Assembly: GCA_034664125.1 (NCBI GenBank)
Contig: JAXDIG010000013.1
Location: 1-64,000, forward strand
DNA from: JACVRW01 sp034664125
GTDB lineage: Bacteria > Actinomycetota > Thermoleophilia > Solirubrobacterales > Thermoleophilaceae
Reading direction: 5' to 3'
Length of the DNA stretch: 64,000 bases
The position numbers and the translations under genes were made by a program. This document shows positions 43,908-51,403 of this stretch, piece after piece. Below the pieces are notes generated by a model, which made no database searches, had not been told where the DNA came from, and saw only the letters and a program-made list of their open reading frames with translations. How positions within the stretch are numbered: the stretch's first letter is position 1; each line of letters opens with the position of its first letter.

Positions 43908-45667
43908 AGCCCTGCCACCTCGCGCTCGGGGTCCTCGCGCGTGAGGAACACCTGGTCGGGGAGGCCCTTCTCGGCGATCTCGCGGTAGAGCGTCGAATCC
44001 TCGAGCAGCTCCTCGTGGGTGCCCCGCGCGGCCACCCGGCCGTCCTCGAGCACGACGACCTCGTCGGCCAGCGCGATCGTGGACAAGCGGTGGGCGATCA
44101 CGAACGTGGTGCGACCCTCCATCACCTCTGCGAGCGCCGACTTGATCTGGCTCTCGGTGGTCGCGTCCACACTCGACGTGGCGTCGTCGAGGATCAGGAT
44201 GCGCGGCTCGGCCAGCAGCGCGCGGGCGATCGCCACGCGCTGGCGCTGGCCGCCCGAGAGCGTCAGGCCGCGCTCGCCGACGAGCGTGTCCAGCCCGTCG
44301 GGCAGGTCCTCGAGCAGCTCCGCGAGGCCGGCTCGCACCGCGGCCTGCACGACCGCGTCGTCATTCGCCTCCGGGCGCGCGTAGGCGATGTTGTCGCGCA
44401 GGGACGCGGAGAACAGGAACGCGTCGTCGGACACGACGGCCACCTCGCGTCGCAGCGAGGCCGGGTCGACGCTGCGCACGTCGGCGCCGTCGACCAGTAC
44501 GGCGCCCTCGTCGACGTCGTAGAGGCGCGGGATCAGCATGATCAGCGAGGTCTTGCCCGAGCCGGTGGGCCCCACGAGCGCGACGGTGCGCCCGGGCTCG
44601 ACCTCGAGGTCGATCTCGTGCAGCACCGGCTCGTGGCCCTCGTAGGCGAAGGTCACGTTGCGCAGCTCCACCCGGCCGCCGCCGGCGGGCAGCGGCGGCG
44701 CGCCCGGCACGGCGGTCAGGCGCGGTGCGCGGTCGAGCAGCTCGAAGACCCGCTCGCCGCTCGCCACGGCGCGCTGGGCCATCCCGAGCGCCATGCCGAG
44801 CATGCGCACGGGGGAGGTGAGCATCAGCACGTAGCCGTAGAACGCGACGAAGTCGCCCTCGGAGAGCTGGCCGTCGATCACCTGCTTGCCGCCGATGAAC
44901 AACAGCGCCGCCAGGCCGAGCTGGGGCAGGAAGCCGATGAACGGCGAGTAGAAGGCGCGAAGGCGCGTTGACACCATCGACTGCTCGAAGACGCGCTTGG
45001 TGGCGCGGTCGAAGCGCCGCAGCTGCCGGTCCTCCTGGGCGAACGCCTTGACCACCCGTACGCCGCCTATGTTCTCCTCGGCCTCGGCGGTCAGCTCGGC
45101 GATGCGCTGCTGCACTTCCTGGCTCGCCGGGCGGTTGCGGCGCCCGTAGCGGAAGGAGATCCAGATGACGAACGGCATCGGCGCGAGCGAGATCGCGGCC
45201 AGCCGGGGGTCGAGCGCGAGCATCACGCCGGCGGCGATCACGATCGTGAGGGCCGACTGCAGGATGAAGATCAGGCCGTAGCCGAGGAAGAAGCGCACCG
45301 CCTGGAGGTCGACCGTCGCGCGCGACATCAGCTGTCCCGTCTGCTGGGTGTCGAAGAAGCTGAGCTCGAGCGAGTGCAGGTGGTGGTACATGCGGTTCCG
45401 CAGGTCGTACTCGACGCCCAGCGACACCTGGCCCGCGACGATCCGGCGCGACACGCTGAACGCGAGCCGCAGGACACCGGCGGCGACCACGACGATGGCG
45501 AGCGGCCAGAGGTGCGCGCCGTCCCCGCGGATCTCGTCGACGGTGCGACCGACGAGGTAAGGGATCAGCACCGCCGTGCCCATCGCGACGGCCGCGAGCG
45601 CGAAGGAGACGATCACCGCGCGCCTGTAGGGGCGCAGGAAGCCGAGCAGTCTCCAGAACGTTTGCAT
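43904..45667 (-). CDS. ABC exporter half-transporter with degenerate ATPase site
   Basis: A 587-residue six-helix plus ABC protein, first in the exporter operon. The ATPase domain has LVGPTGSGKTS and LTLSGGQRQRVAIARA, but the Walker B catalytic Glu is replaced by Asp495 (LILDDATSSVD) and the Q-loop Gln by Asp414 (VVSDDAFLFS). Such asymmetry is typical of heterodimeric exporters with one weak hydrolysis site. The ATG is preceded by AAAGGCGG and an AT-rich AAAGTAAAGTAAAGG stretch that may be an operator. Confidence 0.92.
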   Translation of the reverse strand: MQTFWRLLGFLRPYRRAVIVSFALAAVAMGTAVLIPYLVGRTVDEIRGDGAHLWPLAIVVVAAGVLRLAFSVSRRIVAGQVSLGVEYDLRNRMYHHLHSLELSFFDTQQTGQLMSRATVDLQAVRFFLGYGLIFILQSALTIVIAAGVMLALDPRLAAISLAPMPFVIWISFRYGRRNRPASQEVQQRIAELTAEAEENIGGVRVVKAFAQEDRQLRRFDRATKRVFEQSMVSTRLRAFYSPFIGFLPQLGLAALLFIGGKQVIDGQLSEGDFVAFYGYVLMLTSPVRMLGMALGMAQRAVASGERVFELLDRAPRLTAVPGAPPLPAGGGRVELRNVTFAYEGHEPVLHEIDLEVEPGRTVALVGPTGSGKTSLIMLIPRLYDVDEGAVLVDGADVRSVDPASLRREVAVVSDDAFLFSASLRDNIAYARPEANDDAVVQAAVRAGLAELLEDLPDGLDTLVGERGLTLSGGQRQRVAIARALLAEPRILILDDATSSVDATTESQIKSALAEVMEGRTTFVIAHRLSTIALADEVVVLEDGRVAARGTHEELLEDSTLYREIAEKGLPDQVFLTREDPEREVAGL

Positions 45668-45671
45668 CCGC

Positions 45672-45691
45672 CTTTACTTTACTTTGTGAAG
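45672..45691. promoter_or_regulatory. AT-rich repeated motif TTTACTTTACTTTG upstream of the ABC exporter
   Basis: Direct repeat TTTAC-TTTAC-TTTG (45673-45686) within an imperfect dyad CTTTAC...GTGAAG, in the only AT-rich patch between the ABC exporter and the divergent small gene. A MarR/TetR-type operator is plausible; no such regulator gene is adjacent. Confidence 0.35.
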
Positions 45692-45739
45692 CACCGTCCG
45701 GCATCGGGCATCGGGCCCAGGACCTGGGCGCTCCCGTGC

Positions 45740-46009
45740 ATGCGGAAGGACCCGTCCGGAGCGCCGAGAACAGGTCTGGCGGTGGGCAAGGCATCTACAG
45801 CGGCGACGATTCTGAGCCAGGGCGAGCAGCGTGCGCTGGCCTCCTTCATCGCCGGCCGTCTCCCCGCCGGCCAGCTGCACGAGGAGCTCAGCCGCGCCCG
45901 CGCGACGGCGCTCGCCAAGGCTGCCGCCCAGCCGATGGCCCACACCGCGGCTCCCGCCGCCGCACCGGCGCCCTCCGCCGTTCCCGCGCCGGCGCTTCAC
46001 GCCGCCTGA
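45740..46009 (+). CDS. Small Ala-rich protein of unknown function
   Basis: An 89-residue protein with a central amphipathic helical segment (ILSQGEQRALASFIAGRLPA, then ELSRARATALAKAA) and an Ala/Pro-rich C-terminal tail. I see no known domain. A GTG at 45686 would extend it by 18 residues. It competes with an open frame on the other strand; codon third-position GC and the plausible helix favour this strand, but only moderately. Confidence 0.45.
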   Translation: MRKDPSGAPRTGLAVGKASTAATILSQGEQRALASFIAGRLPAGQLHEELSRARATALAKAAAQPMAHTAAPAAAPAPSAVPAPALHAA

Positions 46010-46025
46010 GGCCGCCGGACAGGCT

Positions 46026-46235
46026 CTAGGGCGACAGCTGCACGCGCGTGCCGTAGTAGGGCTCGCCCTCGGCGACGAACTTGGCCGTGGACGGGTGCAG
46101 CCGGAAGCGGCGGCCGTCCACCACGATCACGCGCCCGTCCTCGAGCACGGCCTCGATCACGCCGGGCTCCGAGGAGCCGAAATGCCGGACGCGGACCGGC
46201 ATGCCCACGGCGGGCATCGGGCGTGAAGGCTTCAT
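46026..46235 (-). CDS. Small SH3-like beta-barrel hypothetical protein
   Basis: A 69-residue cytoplasmic protein whose strand pattern (VGMPVRVRHFG, PGVIEAVLEDGRVIVVDG, RRFRLHPSTAKFVAEGE, YYGTRVQLSP) suggests a compact beta barrel with an alternating Val/Arg core. The ATG at 46235 lies 20 bp from the CsoR-like operator of the divergent DUF4396 gene. The function is unknown. Confidence 0.6.
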   Translation of the reverse strand: MKPSRPMPAVGMPVRVRHFGSSEPGVIEAVLEDGRVIVVDGRRFRLHPSTAKFVAEGEPYYGTRVQLSP

Positions 46236-46253
46236 CTCGCAAGCTTACCCAAG

Positions 46254-46269
46254 GTACCCCTAGGGGGTA
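46254..46269. promoter_or_regulatory. CsoR-type palindrome TACCCC-TA-GGGG over the DUF4396 promoter
   Basis: GTACCCCTAGGGGGTA is a G-tract/C-tract dyad of the form bound by CsoR/RcnR-family metal sensors (TACCC...GGGTA). TATGCT at 46268-46273, immediately adjoining, is a -10-like hexamer 13 nt before the ATG at 46287. No csoR gene is in the window. Confidence 0.6.
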
Positions 46270-46286
46270 TGCTACGGTCCAACCGC

Positions 46287-46868
46287 ATGGAAGCTGCGCA
46301 CGCCGAACACCATCACCACCACGAGATGCCCACCTCGGGTGGCGAGCTCACGCGGGTCGCCATCTCCGCGACCCTCCACTGCCTGACCGGCTGCGCGATC
46401 GGCGAGGTCGCCGGCATGGCGATCGGCACCGCGCTCGGCTTCTCGGACTGGGGCACGGTGGCGCTGGCGGTCGCGCTGGCCTTCGTGTTCGGCTACTCGC
46501 TCACGAGCCTGCCGCTGCTGCGCGCCGGCTTCGCCTTGGCGGCCGTCATCCCGATCGCGCTGGCCTCCGACACGGTGTCGATCGCTGTCATGGAGATCGT
46601 CGACAACGCGATCGTGCTCACCATCCCGGGCGCCCTCGACGCCGAGCTGGGCGACCTGCTCTTCTGGGGCTCGCTGGCGGTGAGCCTCGTGATCGCCGGC
46701 GTTGTCGCGGTGCCGGTCAACCGGTGGCTGATCGCGCGCGGCAAGGGCCACGCGGTGGTGCACGAAACCGGTGTCCACGGCGGCCCGTCGCCGCGGCTGG
46801 TCGGCGCGATCGCCGCGGTCGCGGCGGTGTTCGGCACCGCCGTCCTGCTGGCCGAGCTGATCTCCTAG
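46287..46868 (+). CDS. DUF4396 membrane protein with His-rich N-terminus, probable metal handling
   Basis: A 193-residue protein: a His-rich start (HAEHHHHHEM, residues 5-14) that could bind Cu or Ni, then the DUF4396 signature SATLHCLTGCAIGEVAGMAI with conserved His and two Cys, and about five hydrophobic helices, ending with a short cytoplasmic tail. The CsoR-like palindrome in its promoter and the potential ligands point to copper (or another soft metal) transport or sensing. That is inference; DUF4396 has no established function. It overlaps the convergent ABM-like gene by 4 bp. Confidence 0.75.
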   Translation: MEAAHAEHHHHHEMPTSGGELTRVAISATLHCLTGCAIGEVAGMAIGTALGFSDWGTVALAVALAFVFGYSLTSLPLLRAGFALAAVIPIALASDTVSIAVMEIVDNAIVLTIPGALDAELGDLLFWGSLAVSLVIAGVVAVPVNRWLIARGKGHAVVHETGVHGGPSPRLVGAIAAVAAVFGTAVLLAELIS

Positions 46869-47188
46869 CTCGCGTCCCAGCCCGCGTCGTCGCGGGTTTC
46901 CAGCTTGCGCCAGAACGTGACCTCGGGCTCGGAGGTGACGCCCGCCGCCCCCATGATCGCCTGGATGTCGTCCGCGGCCTCTTGGAAGAAGGTCTGGAAG
47001 CTCTGCTGGTCGGGCCACTCGTCGATGGCCATGAACCGGTCCGGATCAGATCCGTAGAAGCGGTGGGCGATCAGCCCGTGCCCGCGCGCGAGATCCACGA
47101 CCGCCCGCATGGCGTCGGGGTGCTCGGCGGCATAGGCCTCGAGCCGCTCCGGGTCGCCGCTGATGCTCACGGTCACGATTACTGACAT
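46865..47188 (-). CDS. Dimeric alpha/beta-barrel (ABM-like) protein
   Basis: A 107-residue ferredoxin-like fold protein: VIVTVSISGDPERLEAYAAE, a helix, then HRFYGSDPDRFMAIDEWPDQQSFQTFF, matching the antibiotic biosynthesis monooxygenase superfamily, whose members range from quinol monooxygenases to heme-degrading proteins. No heme- or substrate-specific residue can be assigned. It lies 62 bp downstream of the flavin amine oxidase on the same strand and is probably cotranscribed with it. Confidence 0.72.
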   Translation of the reverse strand: MSVIVTVSISGDPERLEAYAAEHPDAMRAVVDLARGHGLIAHRFYGSDPDRFMAIDEWPDQQSFQTFFQEAADDIQAIMGAAGVTSEPEVTFWRKLETRDDAGWDAS

Positions 47189-47250
47189 GGGGCTGTCCTT
47201 CGGCCGGGTGCCGCGCTATTCGATCAGAGCGCCGGGCCGGCGGCAACCGA

Positions 47251-48570
47251 TCAGCCGCGCGTGAGGGCCGCCCGGGCGGCACCTCGTCCCGTTCGCACAG
47301 CGCCCTCCATGTAGCCGCACACCCACTGGTCCGAGCCGCAGACGTAGAACGGCGGCTCGTGGGTGCCGTGGAGCGGCCCGACGGCCATGACGTCTCCGGG
47401 GCGCCAGCTGGTGATGTAGCCCTCGGTCCAGGGGTCCACTCCCCAGCGGCGGAAGAACACGGCAAGCGGATTGGCGGCGCGCTCGCCCATCGCCTCGACC
47501 ATCTCGGCCAGCATGTCCTGCTCGATCTGGGCCGGCGACGTGGCGAGGAAGGCCGCCAGGCGCTCCGGCGGCACCAGCGCGGAGAGGATGCCCTCGCGCT
47601 GCGGCCAGGTGCCTCCCATCACGCCCTTCTCGAAGTACATCGTGCCGTTCTGGCCCTGCTCCTCCCACCACGAGCTCTCGTAGGCGAAGCACACCTTGGC
47701 CGCGAGGGCGTGCCGCTGGCGGTCGAGCGACGCGAGCCGGTCCCAGGAAACCCCGTCGATCGCAATCCGGCGGAGCGGGCCCACCGGTATGGCGCAGACG
47801 ACCGCGTCACAGTGGAAATGCTCGCCGGTCGAGGTGGTCACCTCAGAGCCCTGCCCCGACACCCTCACGCTCGTGACCGGAGCGCCGTAGCGCACGCGGT
47901 GGCCGAGCTCCTCCGCCATGCGGAGCGCCACCGTGGCCGATCCCTCGGCCACCCGCTTGCACTCCCACACCTCGTAGTCGTAGAACCCGTTCGCGCCCGC
48001 CGCGGCCTCCTTGCGCAGGTCGGATAACAGGGAGGTGCGCTCCACCGACTCAGCCGACAGGGCAAGCATCGAGACGTCGCGCGCCCGTACCGCGTTCGGG
48101 GTTGCGCCGACGTCGCGCAGCCACTGGCCCACGGAGAGGCGGTCGAGCCGGTCCGCGTCGGGGTGCGACCAGGGGTCCTCCGGATCCACGCTGGCTGCCA
48201 GCTTGCCGAAGGCCTCGCTGGCGGCGTCGTAGCTGGCCCGGTCGGCGTCGCTCATCCAGGCGAAGTGGTCGCCGATGAAGTGGCCGTCGGTCATGACCGA
48301 CGTGTCCTCCCCCGGCAGCTGTGGGAAGGACGGCACCAGCGTGAGGCCGAGCTCGTCGACCAGCTCGCAGTAGGCCTCCTGGAACGGCCCGACGACCTCG
48401 CCGCCGAGCTGCACGAGCCGGCCGTCCGCGAGCTGGGTCTGCTCGACGCGGCCGCCCGGGCGGTTGCGGGCCTCCAGGACGACGACGTCGACTCCCTCGC
48501 GAGCCAGGTCGCGTGCCGCCGACAGGCCGGCCAGCCCTGCGCCCATGACCACCACGTCGTGTTTGCTCAT
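47251..48570 (-). CDS. Flavin-containing amine oxidase family protein
   Basis: A 439-residue FAD enzyme with the dinucleotide-binding VVVMGAGLAGLSAARDL (6-22), the VLEARNRPGGR loop, a substrate domain rich in aromatic residues and the C-terminal FAD-closing FYVCGSDQWVCGYMEGAVRTGR, where a Cys-type or non-covalent flavin attachment is possible. Members oxidise primary or polyamines or act as L-amino acid oxidases; the substrate is unknown. The Lys that supports catalysis in monoamine oxidases appears in the ALAAKVCFAYE segment. Confidence 0.8.
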   Translation of the reverse strand: MSKHDVVVMGAGLAGLSAARDLAREGVDVVVLEARNRPGGRVEQTQLADGRLVQLGGEVVGPFQEAYCELVDELGLTLVPSFPQLPGEDTSVMTDGHFIGDHFAWMSDADRASYDAASEAFGKLAASVDPEDPWSHPDADRLDRLSVGQWLRDVGATPNAVRARDVSMLALSAESVERTSLLSDLRKEAAAGANGFYDYEVWECKRVAEGSATVALRMAEELGHRVRYGAPVTSVRVSGQGSEVTTSTGEHFHCDAVVCAIPVGPLRRIAIDGVSWDRLASLDRQRHALAAKVCFAYESSWWEEQGQNGTMYFEKGVMGGTWPQREGILSALVPPERLAAFLATSPAQIEQDMLAEMVEAMGERAANPLAVFFRRWGVDPWTEGYITSWRPGDVMAVGPLHGTHEPPFYVCGSDQWVCGYMEGAVRTGRGAARAALTRG

Positions 48571-48724
48571 GCTGCCAGTCCCCCTCGATTCTCCGTGCGG
48601 CGGTGCCCTCGAGCGAGGGGCGGACGAGCCTATGGCGGACGGCGGTGACCTGTCAAGCGAGCGCTCTGCCTCGACACCCTCGGCCCTTGTGGGACGGCGC
48701 GGGCGGCCTACCTGTCTGCCACAG

Positions 48725-49747
48725 ATGGCCTTGAGCCGGGACCGTTTGCTCCTGCTGCTGTTCGGCGCGCTCGTCGCGCTCGCGGCGGCGCTCGCCGCCG
48801 TGCTCGCCAGCTCGGGCGGCGGTGACGGATCGAACGTCGCCGCGAAGGCGTCCCCGGCGGATCCCTCCAGTGCCTACGAGGCCGCGGCTCAGCGGGCGCT
48901 GCCGTCGGTCGTGCAGGTACGGCATGAGAACGGGCTGGGCTCCGGCGTCGTGCTCGACGGCGCCGGCGACATCGTGACCAACGCACACGTCGTCGCCGGC
49001 GGGCGGACCTTCGCCGTCGTCACGTCCGACGGCAAGAGCCACCAGGCCACGCTGCGCGGGGCGTTCCCCGCCGGAGACATCGCGGTCGTGCGCGTCGAAG
49101 GGGCCGACCTCGAGCCCGCGCGCTTCGCCGACTCGTCCAAGCTCGTAGTCGGTCAGGCCGTCCTCGCGGTCGGGAGCCCGCTCGGGCTTCAGGGCAGCGT
49201 GACGGACGGCATCGTGAGCGCCGTGAGCCGCACGGTGGGCGAGGGCAACGGCGTGGCCTTGCCTTCGGCGGTCCAGACGAGCGCCCCGATCAACCCGGGT
49301 AACAGCGGCGGCGCGCTCGTGGACCTGACCGGCGCGGTCGTGGGCATCCCGACGCTGGCGGCGGTGGACCCGGGGCTGGGCAGAGCCGATGGTGTCGGGT
49401 TTGCGATCTCCAGCAACACGGCGAAGAGCCTCGCCTCGCAGCTCGCCGACAAGGGCCGCGTGGTGGACACCGGACGCGCCTACCTGGGCGTAGAACTCCG
49501 TTCGGTCGCGGGCGTCGGGGTGCTGATCGTGGGGATCCAGCGCGGCGGGCCGGCCGCCGCCGCGGGGCTGAAGCCGGGCGACCTCGTCCTCGAGGTCGAC
49601 GGCGGACGTGTCGCGAGCGCCGACGACATCGCCGTCGCGCTGGCCAACCACAAGCCGGGCGATCGCATCCAGGTCAAGGTGCAGCACCAGGACGGCCGCA
49701 CGGAGACGGTCGACGTGACCCTCGGGGAGCTGCCGCCGGGCCGCTGA
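48725..49747 (+). CDS. HtrA/DegP-type trypsin-like protease with PDZ domain
   Basis: Envelope quality-control protease. The 340-residue protein has one N-terminal membrane anchor (about 9-29), an S1C domain with triad His88 (TNAHVV), Asp118 (AGDIAVVRV) and Ser194 (GNSGGAL), and a single C-terminal PDZ domain (about 245-335, YLGVELRSVAGVGVLIV). The ATG at 48725 places the anchor at the N-terminus. It is divergent from the amine oxidase gene and converges with the FadR gene 3 bp away. Confidence 0.9.
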   Translation: MALSRDRLLLLLFGALVALAAALAAVLASSGGGDGSNVAAKASPADPSSAYEAAAQRALPSVVQVRHENGLGSGVVLDGAGDIVTNAHVVAGGRTFAVVTSDGKSHQATLRGAFPAGDIAVVRVEGADLEPARFADSSKLVVGQAVLAVGSPLGLQGSVTDGIVSAVSRTVGEGNGVALPSAVQTSAPINPGNSGGALVDLTGAVVGIPTLAAVDPGLGRADGVGFAISSNTAKSLASQLADKGRVVDTGRAYLGVELRSVAGVGVLIVGIQRGGPAAAAGLKPGDLVLEVDGGRVASADDIAVALANHKPGDRIQVKVQHQDGRTETVDVTLGELPPGR

Positions 49748-49749
49748 CC

Positions 49750-50487
49750 TCAGTCGGCGCCGTTGGCCGGCTGGCTTTGCAGGAGTGCGCGCACCGTCGC
49801 GATATGCCGCGCTGCGGCGCGCCGCGCCTGGGTTTCGTCGTGGCGCTCGATGGCCTCGAGGATGGCGGCGTGCTCGCGAGCCGAGCGTTTAGGGCGACCT
49901 CGAGCCTGGAATCCGACGCGGCGTGAGTCGGCGAGCTGCAGGTGCAGCTCCCGCAGCAGGTCGGTGAGGAGCTGAACGCCGCTGGCCTCGGCGATCGCGG
50001 AGTGGAAAGCGGTGTCCAGGGTCGTCAGGTCGTCCAGGGTCGCGTCGGGTGAGCCGGCCAGGGTGGCGAACGCCGCGTGCGCCTCCTTTACTCGCGCCAG
50101 CGCGTCCGAGTCGCGGCTCGCGGCCGCCGAAGCCGCGGCCAGCTCGTCGAGCGCGCCGCGTACGAAGAGCAGCTCGAGGACTTCGTCGCGGTGCAGCTCG
50201 AGCCAGCGGGCGAGATAGCTCTGGCTGCGCTCGGACGCATCGACGACCAGGGTGGCGCGGCCCTGCCGTACCTCGACCAGCCCGAGGGCCTCCAGCGAGC
50301 GGATCGCCTCGCGCACGCTGACGCGGCTGACGCCGAACATCTCAGAGAGCTGCCGCTCGGATGGGAGCCTGTCGCCCGGCTCGTAGTCGCCACGGCCGAT
50401 GGCGCCCTCAAGCTCGTCACGCACCTGCACGGAGCGCGACAGAAGCTTCAATCGCGGGAACCCGGGTCCCGATCGGGGGGTCGACAC
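49750..50487 (-). CDS. FadR-type GntR regulator at the end of the catabolic operon
   Basis: A 245-residue regulator: winged helix GDRLPSERQLSEMFGVSRVSVREAIRSLEALGLVEVRQG (about 35-80) and an FCD ligand domain with DTAFHSAIAEASG (metal/ligand His) and C-terminal helices ending HIATVRALL. It is the last gene of the minus-strand operon, 10 bp after the DpaA-like gene. Together with the divergent FadR-type gene at 60450 it probably controls the island; which of the two binds the shared operator is not decidable. Confidence 0.82.
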   Translation of the reverse strand: MSTPRSGPGFPRLKLLSRSVQVRDELEGAIGRGDYEPGDRLPSERQLSEMFGVSRVSVREAIRSLEALGLVEVRQGRATLVVDASERSQSYLARWLELHRDEVLELLFVRGALDELAAASAAASRDSDALARVKEAHAAFATLAGSPDATLDDLTTLDTAFHSAIAEASGVQLLTDLLRELHLQLADSRRVGFQARGRPKRSAREHAAILEAIERHDETQARRAAARHIATVRALLQSQPANGAD

Positions 50488-50497
50488 TGGCCTCAGA

Positions 50498-51403
50498 TCA
50501 TCCCAGACCGGCCAGATCGCTCCCGGCCTCGATCAACTCGATGCGCCGGCGAATGCCCGACCACTGGCTGGCACCCACCGTCACCGGCGCTCGGCGTCCG
50601 AGGCCCCGCGTCCAGAGAGCGGTATGCCCCAGGGCGCGCGCGGCCTGCAGGTCGACGCCGCCGGGCGGGGCGGCGAGGTCCATGACAAGCGATCCCGGGG
50701 GCAGCGCCCGGAGGACCTCCGAGCCCACGACCGGCGCCGGCACCGTCGAGAAGACCATGGAGAGCCGCGGCGCCAGGCCGGGCAGGTCGTCGAGCTGAGC
50801 GACCGCGGCGCCGCTCGCGGAGGCCGCGGCGCGCTGAGCCGGATTGCGGGCGGCGACGATCACGCGCGCGCCGAGCGCTCGCAGCGTCCGCGCCAGCAGC
50901 GCCCCGATATTGCCGTGACCGACGACGGCGACCTGGGCCGCGTGGATCGTCACGTCGGTGTGGGCGATCGCGAGCTCGAGGGCGCCCTCGACGATGGCGG
51001 GGGCCCGCAGCATCATCAGCTCACGATCGTGCTCGTACTCCACGAGGTCCACTTTCGCCGCGGCGGCCGCGCCGCGCAGGCGCTCGTCGGCGGCGCCGAG
51101 GATCACGGTCGCGCCCGCGGCGAGCTCGCTCAGCAGCGCGGCGTCCGGGACGATCGGTTCGGTAGCCGCCGGGGCGAACAGGCTGCCGTCCGCCGCGATG
51201 CCGGGAATCGGGAACAGCGCGTACGAGGCCCCGCGCACGGCTTCCGCCGGCGTGGCGGCGCGGACCACGCCGTCCACGCCTCCCTCCGGCCACGGAAAGC
51301 CGTAGGCCGTCACACGGCCCGCCTCGAGGGCGGCGAGGCGGGCGATCTCCTGCTCGCGCTCGTCGCCCCCGACCACGGCGATGTGCAGGTCGCTCCAGCT
51401 CAT
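50498..51403 (-). CDS. Dipicolinate synthase subunit A-like NAD(P)-binding protein
   Basis: A 301-residue protein with the DpaA N-terminal domain signature LHIAVVGGDEREQEIARLA (6-24) and FAPAATEPI, then a Rossmann dehydrogenase domain beginning HTDVTIHAAQVAVVGHGNIG with VMDLAAPPGGVDLQAARALG. Overall motif order matches SpoVFA/DpaA, which forms dipicolinate from hydroxy-tetrahydrodipicolinate in spore-formers. There is no dpaB partner and no sporulation gene nearby; instead it is coupled (ATGA) to an opine dehydrogenase-like gene in a catabolic operon. It probably oxidises or reduces a cyclic imino acid-type intermediate. The role is inferred. Confidence 0.8.
   Translation of the reverse strand: MSWSDLHIAVVGGDEREQEIARLAALEAGRVTAYGFPWPEGGVDGVVRAATPAEAVRGASYALFPIPGIAADGSLFAPAATEPIVPDAALLSELAAGATVILGAADERLRGAAAAAKVDLVEYEHDRELMMLRAPAIVEGALELAIAHTDVTIHAAQVAVVGHGNIGALLARTLRALGARVIVAARNPAQRAAASASGAAVAQLDDLPGLAPRLSMVFSTVPAPVVGSEVLRALPPGSLVMDLAAPPGGVDLQAARALGHTALWTRGLGRRAPVTVGASQWSGIRRRIELIEAGSDLAGLG

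Noticed and set aside
45674..46000. Minus-strand gene opposite the small Ala-rich protein
   Set aside because: It is very Gly/Arg-rich with no plausible fold and lies across the ABC exporter promoter; the plus-strand reading is more protein-like, though also uncertain.
50498..51403. DpaA-like gene as evidence that the organism makes endospores
   Set aside because: There is no dpaB, no spore gene and a catabolic operon context; the fold alone does not show sporulation.
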